A DNA stretch of 64,000 nucleotides from an uncultured Bacteroidales bacterium (GCA_944320415.1 CALUHJ010000005.1:103779-167778); one strand, 5' to 3'. Counted from the first letter of the stretch, positions 35,546 through 45,576 are shown. Translations and numbers: made by a program. The notes: a model not told the origin generated them from the sequence alone.

Positions 35546-36388
35546 ATGAATTTGATGAGTGCAAGTGTGATTACGTGGACTGATATTCTTTCCTTCATTA
35601 AGGATGTTTTCTTCAAGTACGGTCCCAAACTTATAATTGCATGTATTATCCTTTATGTCGGCTTCCGCCTGATAAAATTTCTTTGCGGCAGGTTGAAGAA
35701 GATTTTCGAAAGACGTAATGTTGACATATCTCTCAGACCGTTTCTGCTTTCCATCGTCTCGATAGGATTGAAGATATTGTTGGTTCTTACCGTTATAGGC
35801 TATCTTGGAGTGGCAATGACGCAGTTTACCGCCATCATAGCTTCGGCCGGAGTGGCAATAGGTCTGGCTTTGAGCGGCACACTTCAAAATGTTGCCGGAG
35901 GTGTAGTGCTTTTGGTCTTGCGACCTTTCAAGGTAGGGGATTACATAGCCACTCAGGGATACGAAGGTACGGTAAAAAGCATACTCATATTTCATACCAC
36001 GCTGGTAACGGTAGACAACAAGGTGGTGATAATACCTAACGGGGCCTTGTCTTCAACAAGCCTTATAAACTATTCCAGAATGGATACGAGAAGAATAGAT
36101 ATTGTCTTCAATCTGGGCCATGGCGTTGACTTGAATGCCCTTAACCCTAAGATTGTTGAGTTGGCAAAACAGGACAAAAGGGTGTTTGCAGACCCTGAAC
36201 CCAAGGTTATAGCCACTATTTCCAATCTTTCCGTAAGTCTTGACCTGCGTTTCTGGTGTACAAATGACGATTACTGGGATGTATTGGCCGACATGAACAA
36301 AAAGGTCTATGATTTCTTGGTTGAAGCTGATGTCCAGCTGCCTTATTCCAAGATAAACGTGGTGGATAAACAGAATGAAAGAGAATAA
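35546..36388 (+). CDS. mscS: Small-conductance mechanosensitive channel (MscS family)
   Basis: 280 residues, three N-terminal membrane helices. The pore-lining third helix GVAIGLALSGTLQNVAGGVV is followed by the MscS beta domain (RPFKVGDYIATQGYEGTVKS, PNGALSSTSLINYSRMDTRR). It opens on membrane tension to release solutes in hypo-osmotic shock. Normal length for the simple MscS type. It overlaps the next gene by 14 nt. Confidence 0.95.
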   Translation: MNLMSASVITWTDILSFIKDVFFKYGPKLIIACIILYVGFRLIKFLCGRLKKIFERRNVDISLRPFLLSIVSIGLKILLVLTVIGYLGVAMTQFTAIIASAGVAIGLALSGTLQNVAGGVVLLVLRPFKVGDYIATQGYEGTVKSILIFHTTLVTVDNKVVIIPNGALSSTSLINYSRMDTRRIDIVFNLGHGVDLNALNPKIVELAKQDKRVFADPEPKVIATISNLSVSLDLRFWCTNDDYWDVLADMNKKVYDFLVEADVQLPYSKINVVDKQNERE

Positions 36389-37442
36389 TCCGCTTAAACT
36401 GTTCAGCGTTAAAAGAATACTGTTGCCTCTTCTCATAGGTATTGGGGTTGCGGTTTGGCTTGTATACAAGGACATGCGTCAGGACAGCGACGTACTGTTG
36501 CAGATAGTACGTTCATGGACGTGGCAGGCAAGCATGTATCTGCTTCTGGCCGTCTGTTGCGGTATTATGCGCGACTTGATGTATATGTACAGAATACGTT
36601 TGCTTTCCGATAAACAACTCAGTTGGAAACAGTCTTTTCAAGTCATCATGTTGTGGGAATTCGGTTCCGCAATCACTCCTTCAGTAGTAGGAGGTTCCGC
36701 ATTGGCCTTTTTCATTGTCTCTCTTGAAGGAATACCCGTGGGACGCAGTACGGCTATAGTAATGATAACTGCCCTGTTGGACGAATTGTTTTACATAGTC
36801 ATTGCTCCCTTGACCATATTGGCCGTAGGCGTAAGCTCCGCTTTCCATACCGATTTCAGGTTCAATGTCTTCGGTTCTCAGTTCGGAGAGGTGCAGGTGT
36901 TTTTCCTCGGCTATGGATTCATGTGCCTTCTTACGGTAATAATTCTTGTGGCCATTTTCTTTTTTCCCAAGGGATTCAGAAGACTCCTTTACAATATGGC
37001 CTCAAGAAAACCTTTCAGACGCTGGAAGAACAAAATGGAAAAAATGGGGGATGACATTGTCACTTCCTCTGTCGAGTTCAAGGGAAAAGGCCCGTTGTTT
37101 TGGATCAAGGCCTATTTGTGTACGGTGCTTTCATGGACTTCACGTTTCGTTGTGCTCAACTTCATACTGCTTGCCTTTTCGCCCGTGTCCGATCATCTTC
37201 TGGTCTATGCCCGTCAGCTCATCATGTGGATAGTTCTTTGCATTTCACCCACTCCGGGCAGTAGCGGCATAGCCGAATTCGCATTCCCTCTGTTCATAGG
37301 CGAATTCATGAAAGAAGGAACGCATGCCGCCATTGCTCTTGTTTGGAGAGGATTTACCTATTATCCCTACATCATATTGGGATTGCTCGTTCTGCCATAC
37401 TGGACCAAGAGGGTAATTGACAGAAAGAAAAAGAAGGTCTGA
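36375..37442 (+). CDS. Flippase-like / lysylphosphatidylglycerol synthase TM-region family membrane protein
   Basis: 355 residues, about eight membrane helices, matching the UPF0104 (LPG synthase transmembrane) family: MLWEFGSAITPSVVGGSALA and SPTPGSSGIAEFAFPLFIGE are the typical conserved membrane motifs. It lacks the soluble aminoacyl-transferase domain, so it is likely a lipid flippase or transporter. Its start overlaps mscS; its stop lies 3 nt from the convergent Smr-protein gene, leaving no room for a separate terminator. Confidence 0.9.
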   Translation: MKENNPLKLFSVKRILLPLLIGIGVAVWLVYKDMRQDSDVLLQIVRSWTWQASMYLLLAVCCGIMRDLMYMYRIRLLSDKQLSWKQSFQVIMLWEFGSAITPSVVGGSALAFFIVSLEGIPVGRSTAIVMITALLDELFYIVIAPLTILAVGVSSAFHTDFRFNVFGSQFGEVQVFFLGYGFMCLLTVIILVAIFFFPKGFRRLLYNMASRKPFRRWKNKMEKMGDDIVTSSVEFKGKGPLFWIKAYLCTVLSWTSRFVVLNFILLAFSPVSDHLLVYARQLIMWIVLCISPTPGSSGIAEFAFPLFIGEFMKEGTHAAIALVWRGFTYYPYIILGLLVLPYWTKRVIDRKKKKV

Positions 37443-37445
37443 TTC

Positions 37446-38537
37446 TTACCCCTTGCCCAGATACACTTCCGTGGCACCCGCACCGTATTTCATTATAGAG
37501 GCGTCGAAATAGTGAAGATTGTCATATTTGTCCAGCATTTTCTTCAAATCATGTTTTAATACGCCCTGGCCTACGCCGTGAATGAATATGATTTTTTTCA
37601 ATCCTTGTATTATGGCTTCATTAAGGCATCTTTCCGCATGATTGAGCTGTATCCTGAGCATCTGTTCAGGTTCAAGCAGATAATAGTCCTCCACCAGTTC
37701 TCCTATGTGCAGATCCACCTCGGCACAACTTGAATCTGTCATGTAGGCATCCAAAAATGTATTGGTGTAGTTCTTCCGGGCTACCTTCAACACCTGTTTC
37801 GGCTCTTCTTCATCCTTGTCTTTTACTTCCGATGTTGTGGCACGCAGAAATACGTTCATCTCCTGTTCATCGCATACCGGTATGGTCAGTACCTTTTCCT
37901 GAAAGAAAGCGGTTGGAACAAAACAACCCTCCTTGTAGAACTTGTCTGTCCTTATCTTGAGTCTGCAGTTAACCGGCATCATTACGCAGTCCGACATGTC
38001 GTCGTGGAACAGTATCTGCACCACTCCCTTTGTCCATTTGTCGCATTCATCCCTTGTTATGGTGCATATCGTTTGTTTCTGTCTTGCTTCAAGAGTTCCG
38101 TAGTCCTCTGAAACGAATCCGTTTCGCTCTTCGAGCAACAATATGGAATATATGCACCTGTGATCGGTGTTGTTGACCATCCAAACGTCCATGTCACCGT
38201 ATACCAGCCACCTTTGGTCGTGGGGAACGAAGCAAAGATAAATGCCTGCGGCCATTTCCTTGGCCTTGTGGCCGAGATAAGAGGCATGGAAACTTTCCTC
38301 TGTTGTGTTTTCTTTTTGTTCCGTCTCGTCTTTTCCTCTTTCCTGCGGTTTGGAACAGAAAAAAGCTCCCGCCTTGTCTTCGCAAGCATCCAGAACGAGG
38401 TCATTGACAAGTGTCGGAACCTCGAATCCGTCCTCCATTTCCACATTGGCAACGTTGGTCGCATTGAAAGAGCGTATTATTCCCCCTCCCGTGCTGCTAA
38501 GAAACTTGACTCTGTCGCCTATCTTGAATTTTCCCAT
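37446..38537 (-). CDS. DUF2027 and Smr-domain protein (Bacteroidetes MutS2-like nuclease family)
   Basis: 363 residues. N-terminal KIGDRVKFLSSTGGGIIRSF (a small SH3-like DUF2027 start), a middle beta-rich DUF2027 region, and a C-terminal Smr domain (EVDLHIGELVEDY, KIIFIHGVGQGVLKHDLKKM, HYFDASIMKYGAGATEVYLG) with the HGxGxGxLK nucleic-acid motif. Smr domains nick or cleave DNA or RNA; the Bacteroidetes fusion has no confirmed role. It is encoded 24 nt after mpl and probably shares its promoter. Confidence 0.9.
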   Translation of the reverse strand: MGKFKIGDRVKFLSSTGGGIIRSFNATNVANVEMEDGFEVPTLVNDLVLDACEDKAGAFFCSKPQERGKDETEQKENTTEESFHASYLGHKAKEMAAGIYLCFVPHDQRWLVYGDMDVWMVNNTDHRCIYSILLLEERNGFVSEDYGTLEARQKQTICTITRDECDKWTKGVVQILFHDDMSDCVMMPVNCRLKIRTDKFYKEGCFVPTAFFQEKVLTIPVCDEQEMNVFLRATTSEVKDKDEEEPKQVLKVARKNYTNTFLDAYMTDSSCAEVDLHIGELVEDYYLLEPEQMLRIQLNHAERCLNEAIIQGLKKIIFIHGVGQGVLKHDLKKMLDKYDNLHYFDASIMKYGAGATEVYLGKG

Positions 38538-38561
38538 ATCTTATATACCTTATTATGTATG

Positions 38562-39917
38562 TTACATTACGTTTTGGGCAAGTTCCTTCAGATCGAGTCC
38601 TCCAAAATTGCTCGAACTCATCATCAGAACGTTGCTGTTCTTGTCCGTATTGGTCAATATGAACTCTTTGACCGCTTCAATATCGGTAAGAACCTTGAGA
38701 TCCTTTTTGCCGAATGCCTCATAGACCGCCTCTTCGCTCAGGTCGGGCAGACGTTTCAACTCTATGGCATGTCGGTTGTAGTAAACGGCCGCGCAGTCCG
38801 TGCTGTCCATACAGTTTTTGTATTGAACGAGGAACTCTTTAGTAAGAGAACTGAACGTGTGCAGCTCCAGACAGGCAACCAGTCTGCGTGAGGGATATTG
38901 TTTTTTCACTGCCTCGCATGTTGCCTTCAGTTTCGAGGGGGAGTGCGCGAAGTCCGAATAGAAGGCCTGCGTGTCCGTAATCTTTATGGCTTCGAGACGT
39001 TTCGACGCTCCCGAAAAACTTGTCATCGTTTGCAGAAAGTCTCCGTTGTCAATGCCGGTTTGTTCGCATGCAAGCATGGCGGCGTTGAGGTTTATGAGGT
39101 TGTGTTGTCCGAAAATCCTCATGACATATTCCCTGTCTTTCCATTGCACAATGCTTCTGCCGTTTTCCGTCCTGTACGGTAGTGCCCCGTAACCTTTGGT
39201 CCTTATGTCCTTGCGAGCATTCAATCCTATTCGTCTTGCGTTTTCGTCTCCTTCATAATACAGCAGTACTCCGTTTGGCTCTATCTTGTCGGCAAACAGT
39301 TTGAATTGCTCTACATATTTGTCGAATGTGGGAAAGACATTTATATGGTCCCATGCTATTCCGTTGATTATTGCAACGTTTGGCTTGTAAAGGTGAAACT
39401 TGGGTCTGGGATCCAGAACCGAGCTGAGGTATTCGTCACCTTCAAGCACCATGTATTTTGCCTCGTCACTCATTCTGACCATTACCTCGAATCCTTCCAG
39501 TTGCGCTCCGACCATGTAGTCGGTGTCCTTGCCAAGGGTCTTCATCGCATGCAGTATCATGGCCGTTATGGTTGTCTTGCCGTGACTTCCGCCGACTACT
39601 ATCCTTGTCTTGTCCTTGCTCATGCGGTATAGGAATTCTGGATAGGAATAAATCTTAAGGCCCAGTTCCTTTGCCCGCAACAGTTCGGGATTGTCGTTTT
39701 TCGCGTGCATGCCGAGTATTACGGCGTCAATGGAATTGTCCAGTTTTTCGGGATGCCATGATATATGTTCGGGCAACAGGGAATATTTTTTCAGACGGGA
39801 CCTTGCGGGTTCGAATATCTCGTCGTCCGAACCGCTGACCGAACACCCTTTAAGCTTGAGGGCGATGGCAAGGTTGTGCATTGCACTTCCGCCTATTGCT
39901 ATAAAATGTACCTTCAT
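38562..39917 (-). CDS. mpl: UDP-N-acetylmuramate:L-alanyl-gamma-D-glutamyl-meso-diaminopimelate ligase
   Basis: Recycles murein tripeptide by joining it to UDP-MurNAc. 451 residues from the ATG at 39917; the family start KVHFIAIGGSAMHNLAIALK follows at once, and a -7 box 23 nt upstream excludes the longer frame, which would otherwise translate repeat element E. Mur ligase motifs: ATP loop VVGGSHGKTTITAM, VLEGDEYLSS and AWDHINVFPTF, then FSDFAHSPSKLKATCE (the DxAHxP motif). First gene of a two-gene unit with the Smr protein. Confidence 0.94.
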   Translation of the reverse strand: MKVHFIAIGGSAMHNLAIALKLKGCSVSGSDDEIFEPARSRLKKYSLLPEHISWHPEKLDNSIDAVILGMHAKNDNPELLRAKELGLKIYSYPEFLYRMSKDKTRIVVGGSHGKTTITAMILHAMKTLGKDTDYMVGAQLEGFEVMVRMSDEAKYMVLEGDEYLSSVLDPRPKFHLYKPNVAIINGIAWDHINVFPTFDKYVEQFKLFADKIEPNGVLLYYEGDENARRIGLNARKDIRTKGYGALPYRTENGRSIVQWKDREYVMRIFGQHNLINLNAAMLACEQTGIDNGDFLQTMTSFSGASKRLEAIKITDTQAFYSDFAHSPSKLKATCEAVKKQYPSRRLVACLELHTFSSLTKEFLVQYKNCMDSTDCAAVYYNRHAIELKRLPDLSEEAVYEAFGKKDLKVLTDIEAVKEFILTNTDKNSNVLMMSSSNFGGLDLKELAQNVM

Positions 39918-39939
39918 ATCATTAATTAAGTTTGTTCTA

Positions 39940-39947
39940 CAAAGGTA
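39940..39947 (-). promoter_or_regulatory. -7 box for mpl; decides its start
   Basis: TACCTTTG on the minus strand, 23 nt before the mpl ATG. Predicted transcription start near 39933. Confidence 0.7.
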
Positions 39948-40000
39948 ATAATAAATCGTGAGAAGGAGCTTTTTTGCGGAATGGGAAAACGGGAAAATGA

Positions 40001-40062
40001 ATTCAGAAAAGAAAAAAACGGATTCAGAAAAGATTTTTTTGAAATCAAATTTCATTTTTTTC
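40001..40062. repeat. Modular repeat element E
   Basis: Two direct 21-bp module 1 units (starting at 40002 and 40023), followed by an inverted module 2 (minus strand ATGAAATTTGATTTC, 40039-40053). The stretch from 40002 is identical over 28 nt to element A at 10302. Located between the divergent mpl and T9SS-cargo promoters. Confidence 0.85.
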
Positions 40063-40074
40063 ATTGGTGCATGC

Positions 40075-40104
40075 TTGCGGATATGAACAAATGTACTATA
40101 TTTG
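40075..40104 (+). promoter_or_regulatory. Promoter of the 756-residue T9SS protein gene
   Basis: TTG (40075-40077), 19 nt, TATATTTG (40097-40104), predicted start near 40111, about 53 nt before the ATG at 40164. It shows that upstream in-frame codons from 39981 are not translated. Confidence 0.8.
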
Positions 40105-40163
40105 CACGGCAAAGTTTATGCGATGTAGATAAAAATAATTTCTTACAAAAAAAAAGTACAAAG

Positions 40164-42434
40164 ATGAAAAAAACATTGTTGGCGTTGGCATTGTTGCTTG
40201 GTACATCTGGAGTCTTTGCACAGATAGGTATCAAGACAGATGCTTTGAACACGCAGAAAAAGGCGGATCTTAAGGCTGAAATCAGCCAGAGAATAAAAGG
40301 CCAGAATAAGGCAGCCTTGAACATGAGCAAAGACGAAACAAGGGAGTTGATATGCGATTTCAGTAGTCAAGATTCGTACACTTTCGGTAAAGGTGCCGGA
40401 AACAGTGTTGCTGACGATATCTGGAAACATACTGATACGATTACAGGCTTTGAAGAAGGCGAATGGATAGGTAATTATCTTGGTGTTAACACCGACGGAT
40501 GGTTTGTTTTTTGGCCTGAATGGGCGGGAGAGAATACTTGGTACAATGTATCTCCTGGCAATGGTTTCGCTTACGTTGACATGGTAACTATGTACAACGA
40601 GAATGTTAATCAATATAATTTGGATGGTTATATCAAGTTCAATGACCCTTTGATAACCTATGGAAAAAGAGGTGTTGACGTATATTTCAATCAGTTCGTT
40701 TTTAGATTCAATCAAGACCGTTATTTCATAGATTGGAGTAATGATCCTAATTTTACTACTTACGATTCGATAGAATTTAATGTGAGAGGTATAGAAATGA
40801 ACGCTAATGACTCTAAATACGGTGTGAAGAAAGTTACGTTGCCTAACGGTACATTGAATGCAAATGCTGTCGGACAAACTCCTGACCAAATGACTTATAT
40901 CCGTGTACGTTTGTCTTCACCTGCAGATGCATTCCAACCTCATGGATATATGTTCTTGGTTGATGACTTCTATTGGTCAGAAATTCCTGAAGACAGAGTT
41001 GATTTGGTGTCAAGAGAATACTATGGCGGCGGATATCATCTTATCCCACAGGGCATAGTTCCAGATACTTTGGCTTATGGTGCTGTGGTTGAGAATACCG
41101 GTGCTACTGACTACAACGATGTTATTTTGCACAACGAGTTGTATTCTGTTACTGCAGGAGAAAATGAAGGAGATCCTGATATCTATACCTTGATAGAGGG
41201 TTGGGAAAATGTGTCCGAACCCGACACTGTTGCGAACAGGACTTATACTGGTATCTATTCTATAACTGGAAGTGATACAGTTTGGACAGCGAAGAGAACT
41301 GTGGAATTGTTTGCCGCAAGCAAGAGCATAGAAGCACCTAATGTAGGTACATATGCATTGACAAGCAGATTGTCTTCTGCAGAAACAGATTTTAATCAGG
41401 CATTGGATGATACTGTTTATTTCAATGTTGTAGAGCCTATGGTTGTTCCTGAAGGACATTATCAATGGGCAAAGGACAGAAACGTATTGGTTGAAAGAAG
41501 AGACTTCAGATACGGTTTTGTTGAAGAAGACGGAAACGTTTATTTGACGGATGAAGCTGCATACACAAGTGAAGGTTATGAGGTTTGTGTTGCTTTCTCT
41601 GCAAGTGGTATTCCAAACACGGACAAATATATCAACGGTGTTGAAATTGTTCCATCTTTGGATTCTTGTGCTCCAGGTGTTGTGATACAAGGTAAATTGA
41701 GAAAGTTCGATTACAATGCTGAATCATGGGACGATGTAATTGTTGATGTTGAGGATGAATTCGGCAACCCTGTTGAATCGGCTCCTTACACCGTTCAGCA
41801 ATCAGACCTTAATAACGGTCTATGCACGGATCCTGATTATTTGGATGTTATAGGTGCAGATCAGTTCCATACCATTTACATGCCTTTCCCTTACGGAGTA
41901 AAGATAGAAGACGGTGAGACATACTATGCTTGCTACCGTTTGTTGACAACCGGTAAGTTCTCCGTAGGTACTGATGACCCTCAATTGAATACGTTTGGTC
42001 CTGGTGCTCTAAATCAGACTGCATTGTTGGTGTTCACTCCTGGATTGCCTGAATCTGCAAGCTATGCTTGGGGTGGAAGGATATATGCATCAACTTATTG
42101 CGATTACCGTACTCCATTGATTCGTCTTTTGGTTAGCGAAACGGCTGGTGTTAAGGATGATGTGGCAGATCTAACTTCTTCCTTTAACGCTTATCCTAAC
42201 CCTGCAAGCAACAATGCTACCATATCCTATACTTTGAACAAGTCAGGTAATGTAAGAATTGTTGTTACAGACATAATGGGAAGAGAAGTGATGAATATGA
42301 ATCAGGGAAGTCAGGTTGCAGGTGGAACCTATACGGTTAACATGAATACTGCAAACTTGTCCAACGGTACTTATTTCTACACTTTGTCTGTAAACGGAGA
42401 AAGACAAACTAAGAAACTTGTGATCAACAAATAG
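40164..42434 (+). CDS. Secreted T9SS cargo protein, unknown function
   Basis: 756 residues from the ATG at 40164 (MKKTLLALALLLGTSGVFAQ, a signal peptide). Mid region is beta-rich with a jelly-roll-like segment (TITGFEEGEWIGNYLGVNTD, GWFVFWPEW; YMFLVDDFYWSEIPE) that resembles the choice-of-anchor domains of surface proteins. C-terminal T9SS type A sorting domain (FNAYPNPASNNATISYTLNK to TKKLVINK). No enzyme motif. Codons are less biased to AGG/ATA than in neighbours and the promoter is strong, suggesting an abundant surface protein. A strong terminator follows. Confidence 0.9.
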   Translation: MKKTLLALALLLGTSGVFAQIGIKTDALNTQKKADLKAEISQRIKGQNKAALNMSKDETRELICDFSSQDSYTFGKGAGNSVADDIWKHTDTITGFEEGEWIGNYLGVNTDGWFVFWPEWAGENTWYNVSPGNGFAYVDMVTMYNENVNQYNLDGYIKFNDPLITYGKRGVDVYFNQFVFRFNQDRYFIDWSNDPNFTTYDSIEFNVRGIEMNANDSKYGVKKVTLPNGTLNANAVGQTPDQMTYIRVRLSSPADAFQPHGYMFLVDDFYWSEIPEDRVDLVSREYYGGGYHLIPQGIVPDTLAYGAVVENTGATDYNDVILHNELYSVTAGENEGDPDIYTLIEGWENVSEPDTVANRTYTGIYSITGSDTVWTAKRTVELFAASKSIEAPNVGTYALTSRLSSAETDFNQALDDTVYFNVVEPMVVPEGHYQWAKDRNVLVERRDFRYGFVEEDGNVYLTDEAAYTSEGYEVCVAFSASGIPNTDKYINGVEIVPSLDSCAPGVVIQGKLRKFDYNAESWDDVIVDVEDEFGNPVESAPYTVQQSDLNNGLCTDPDYLDVIGADQFHTIYMPFPYGVKIEDGETYYACYRLLTTGKFSVGTDDPQLNTFGPGALNQTALLVFTPGLPESASYAWGGRIYASTYCDYRTPLIRLLVSETAGVKDDVADLTSSFNAYPNPASNNATISYTLNKSGNVRIVVTDIMGREVMNMNQGSQVAGGTYTVNMNTANLSNGTYFYTLSVNGERQTKKLVINK

Positions 42435-42461
42435 TAAGAAGTTATACAGGATAACATTTCA

Positions 42462-42496
42462 GGGGGAGACTCTTTCGTGGAGTTTCCCCCTTTTTT
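42462..42496 (+). terminator. Terminator after the 756-residue T9SS protein
   Basis: An 11-bp stem (42462-42472 with 42480-42490, one G-T pair), 7-nt loop, then six T's. A textbook rho-independent terminator. Confidence 0.9.
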
Positions 42497-42497
42497 A

Positions 42498-42529
42498 TTT
42501 TGCCGACGCGGAATTTCATAGTAAATTTG
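42498..42529 (+). promoter_or_regulatory. Promoter of the first M6 metalloprotease gene
   Basis: TTTTG (42498-42502), 19 nt, TAAATTTG (42522-42529); predicted start near 42536, 22 nt before the ATG at 42558. Confidence 0.8.
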
Positions 42530-42557
42530 CGATTCTAAAAAAAGAGAAGAAGGCTTT

Positions 42558-45497
42558 ATGGTAAAGAGATTATTATTTTTTTTGTTGTTGTCTTGTGTTT
42601 TTTGTGAACTTTGGTCGATACCTGCCGACACCACCTTGAAACGGGTTGTTCTGAAGGACAAGCGTATATTGGATTTTTATTTGTATGGGGATGAATATTT
42701 GTCTTGGGCCGTAAGTATTGACGGTTATACGCTTCTGGTTTCTTCGGAAGGAGAATATGTTTATGGAATAAAGGACGGTAACGGATATTTGACTCCTTCT
42801 TCTTTTGTAGCTGCAAATCCTGAGGAAAGGACAAGAGAGGAAAGAATGTTTTTGTCTTCCGTGTCCAAAGGTCTTTTCTTTGCTGATGCACAGATGGATG
42901 AGAGGGCATCTTGGAGGATGGAGCGTATTGAGAGTAATTATCCCACAACCGGAGAGAATAATCTTTTGGTTATATTGGTGTCCTTTGCGGACAGGGCATT
43001 TACCTATTCGCAGCAGGATTTTCAGAATCTTATGTCTCAACCCGGTTATAGTGTTGGAGGAGCTGTCGGCAGCGTCAAGGATTATTACAGTGACTGTTCT
43101 TTCGGTCAGTTGGAGTTGAATCCCGTTGTTGCAGGTCCTTATACGTTGAGTCAGCCAATGGCTTATTATGGCGCAACAGGAGAGACTTTTTCGGATGTCA
43201 ATCCTAAGGAAATGATTGCGGAGGCTTGTGCTTTGGCTGATGGAGATGTGGACTTTTCGCAATTTGACATGAACAATGATGGTGTTATAGATGCTGTCCA
43301 CATAATATTTGCCGGACAGCCCGAATCTAGTACTGGAGAAACAGATGCCATATGGCCTCATCGTTGGACTATCAACGAAGGAGATGTGGCACAAAGGGTG
43401 TTTGACGGAGTTGTTCTGAGCGATTATTCCTGTTCGGCAGAAAGGAGAGGAGGTGGAATTGATGCGATAGGAACAATTTGTCATGAGTTCGGACATGTAT
43501 TGGGTTTACCTGATTTTTACGATACGGATTATGGTGCTTCGGGAGGAAATGCTTCGGCCTTGTCTTCATGGAGCATAATGGCTTCCGGTTCCTACAACAA
43601 CGGAGGAAATACTCCTGCAGCTTTTAATGCTTACGAGCGTTATTTGCTTTCGTGGATGGAGTTTGACACTCTTTCTGTTGCGGGTAATTATTCATTGCCG
43701 GTTTTGGTTGACAGCAATATGGCTTATGTTATAACTACTCCTCACGAAAATGAGTTCTTTATTCTGGAAAACAGAAAGCGTACTTCGTGGGATGCCTTTG
43801 TTCCTGCCGATGGCATGTTGATCTATCATATAAAGGATGAAGGGGATTACTGTATAAATTGCAACCCTTCTTATCAAAGATGTGATATAGAGGAAGCGGA
43901 CGGTGTGGAATCAGATGCGAATTTGATGTATGATGTTTTTCCAAATATTCATTCCAATGATTATTTTACGGATTATGATGTGCCTAACAGTCTGCTTTGG
44001 AGTGGTGAAGCTTTGGATAAGTCTCTGACAAGGATTTCAAGGGATACGCTTACGTCTTTTGTAAATTTCAGGTTTATGCAACCTGACAGTTCGGCCGTTG
44101 TGGCTACAGTCGGTAATGCCGAAAAAATCACTACTGTTTCATATATGCTTCGTGGTGTTGAATTGTATTCCGGTTTGCAACAATACAGCCTTAAGGGTTT
44201 TGCCGTCGATACTCTTTCTTCGTTTGCAACGCAGAAGTTTTTTGCGGCCTCAGGATGGCAGGGTGACACTATGACTTTTATTGCGGATGACTTGATGTAT
44301 TCTCATACGTATTATTACAGAGCTGCTTATATTTCAGATAATGACACTGTTTACGGAGAGACATTTTCTTTTTACACGTCTGATGGTCAACCTTTAATAA
44401 AAACAATAAGTGCAGAAGCAAGAGGACTTGATTTTCTGATAGTTGGAGGCAAGAAACTTGTAGAGGGAGATTATCAGGTGGAGGAATACGGTATTTGTTA
44501 TGATACGGTATCTAACTTGAGCATTAACTCCAATCATACTGTTCATACGGGTACATTTACTGAATTCAGGGATACGATAGACAATCTGGCTCAGGCAACC
44601 AGGTATTATTATAAGGTTTATGCAAGAACGGCATTGGGCGTTAAGTATGGTAGCAATATTTATTCGACTACCGATTATGTACCTATAGAGAATAATGATA
44701 TAGACATAACGGGACTGAATGAGGGTTGTAATGGAGATGATTTTGGATTAATCTCTGGAACGGAACCTATGGCTGGTCAGGGTGATTTCGTTTATTTCTG
44801 GCAACAGAAGACCTCTTCGTCATCTTGGGAAGAAGCTGCAAATACAAACAATATGAAAGATTATTATGTGGGAGTGTTGGAACAGACCACTTCATTCAGG
44901 CGTATAGTGGGTTCTTTGGCAATAAGGGATACGAGCAATGTGGTGGTATTAAATGTAAAAAAATCTAAAGGTGGACATATAGAGGGAAGAACAGACTGGT
45001 TGAGTTCACAGACCGATACCTTGAGACTTGAAAAGAATGTCGGACAGATTCTCAATTGGCAACATGCAGAACAGGATGGACAATGGCAGGTTATAGACTT
45101 TTCACAGCAGGATACCACGCTTGTTTACAAACCTGCATTTCTGGATACGGTTTGCTTGAGGGCATTGGTTCAGCTGGAAAATTGCCCGACAGCTTATTCT
45201 GATACATTGAAGATATATGTTTTGCAGGATGTGTCCCTGTCGCATATTGTCAGCGAAAATACATATTATATTTATCCTAACCCTACAAAGGGAAAAACTG
45301 TGCTTAAAAATGACGGAAGGAAAAACATAAAGGTGAGACTTTACAGTCCGTCAATGCTACTGCTTAAGACGATGGAATGTTTCGGTGTGGATGTTGAAAT
45401 GGATTTGAGCGGTTTTGCCTCAGGGGTGTATCTTTTGCAGATAGAGGATGCGGATACGAAAGAGATAAAAAGTATGAAAATCGTTTTGACTGATTGA
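42558..45497 (+). CDS. Secreted M6-family metalloprotease with T9SS sorting domain (copy 1)
   Basis: 979 residues: signal peptide (1-20), M6 propeptide-like region (LYGDEYLSWAVSIDGYTLLV, FVAANPEERTREERMFL), M6 protease domain with zinc motif ICHEFGHVLGLPDFYDTDY (HEXXHXXGXXD), a calcium-type loop DMNDGVIDAVHIIFAG-like segment, FN3- and Ig-like repeats (GDFVYFWQQKTSSSSWEEAA), and a sorting domain (YYIYPNPTKGKTVLKNDG to KIVLTD). It probably degrades host or dietary proteins outside the cell. It is a tandem paralogue of the next gene. Confidence 0.94.
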   Translation: MVKRLLFFLLLSCVFCELWSIPADTTLKRVVLKDKRILDFYLYGDEYLSWAVSIDGYTLLVSSEGEYVYGIKDGNGYLTPSSFVAANPEERTREERMFLSSVSKGLFFADAQMDERASWRMERIESNYPTTGENNLLVILVSFADRAFTYSQQDFQNLMSQPGYSVGGAVGSVKDYYSDCSFGQLELNPVVAGPYTLSQPMAYYGATGETFSDVNPKEMIAEACALADGDVDFSQFDMNNDGVIDAVHIIFAGQPESSTGETDAIWPHRWTINEGDVAQRVFDGVVLSDYSCSAERRGGGIDAIGTICHEFGHVLGLPDFYDTDYGASGGNASALSSWSIMASGSYNNGGNTPAAFNAYERYLLSWMEFDTLSVAGNYSLPVLVDSNMAYVITTPHENEFFILENRKRTSWDAFVPADGMLIYHIKDEGDYCINCNPSYQRCDIEEADGVESDANLMYDVFPNIHSNDYFTDYDVPNSLLWSGEALDKSLTRISRDTLTSFVNFRFMQPDSSAVVATVGNAEKITTVSYMLRGVELYSGLQQYSLKGFAVDTLSSFATQKFFAASGWQGDTMTFIADDLMYSHTYYYRAAYISDNDTVYGETFSFYTSDGQPLIKTISAEARGLDFLIVGGKKLVEGDYQVEEYGICYDTVSNLSINSNHTVHTGTFTEFRDTIDNLAQATRYYYKVYARTALGVKYGSNIYSTTDYVPIENNDIDITGLNEGCNGDDFGLISGTEPMAGQGDFVYFWQQKTSSSSWEEAANTNNMKDYYVGVLEQTTSFRRIVGSLAIRDTSNVVVLNVKKSKGGHIEGRTDWLSSQTDTLRLEKNVGQILNWQHAEQDGQWQVIDFSQQDTTLVYKPAFLDTVCLRALVQLENCPTAYSDTLKIYVLQDVSLSHIVSENTYYIYPNPTKGKTVLKNDGRKNIKVRLYSPSMLLLKTMECFGVDVEMDLSGFASGVYLLQIEDADTKEIKSMKIVLTD

Positions 45498-45542
45498 TAA
45501 ATTGGATTTGTATACATAATTATTTCGAACAAACTGCGTTTA

Positions 45543-45550
45543 TATAATTG
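45543..45550 (+). promoter_or_regulatory. Possible -7 box for the second M6 gene
   Basis: TATAATTG, one mismatch to TAnnTTTG, 26 nt before the ATG at 45577. Weaker than the neighbours; readthrough from the first M6 gene is also possible since no terminator lies between. Confidence 0.35.
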
Positions 45551-45576
45551 CGAAAAATAGAAAAACGAAGAATACG

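Noticed and set aside
10302..40043. 21-bp repeats read as a CRISPR array
   Set aside because: Copies are scattered, not regularly spaced with unique spacers, and no cas gene is present.
39918..40112. N-terminal extension of mpl
   Set aside because: The extension translates repeat element E, and the mpl promoter box lies inside it; the family start is at 39917.
42573..43496. Antisense open frame of about 300 codons opposite the first M6 protease
   Set aside because: The plus-strand gene has a promoter, signal peptide and catalytic motif; the antisense frame has none.
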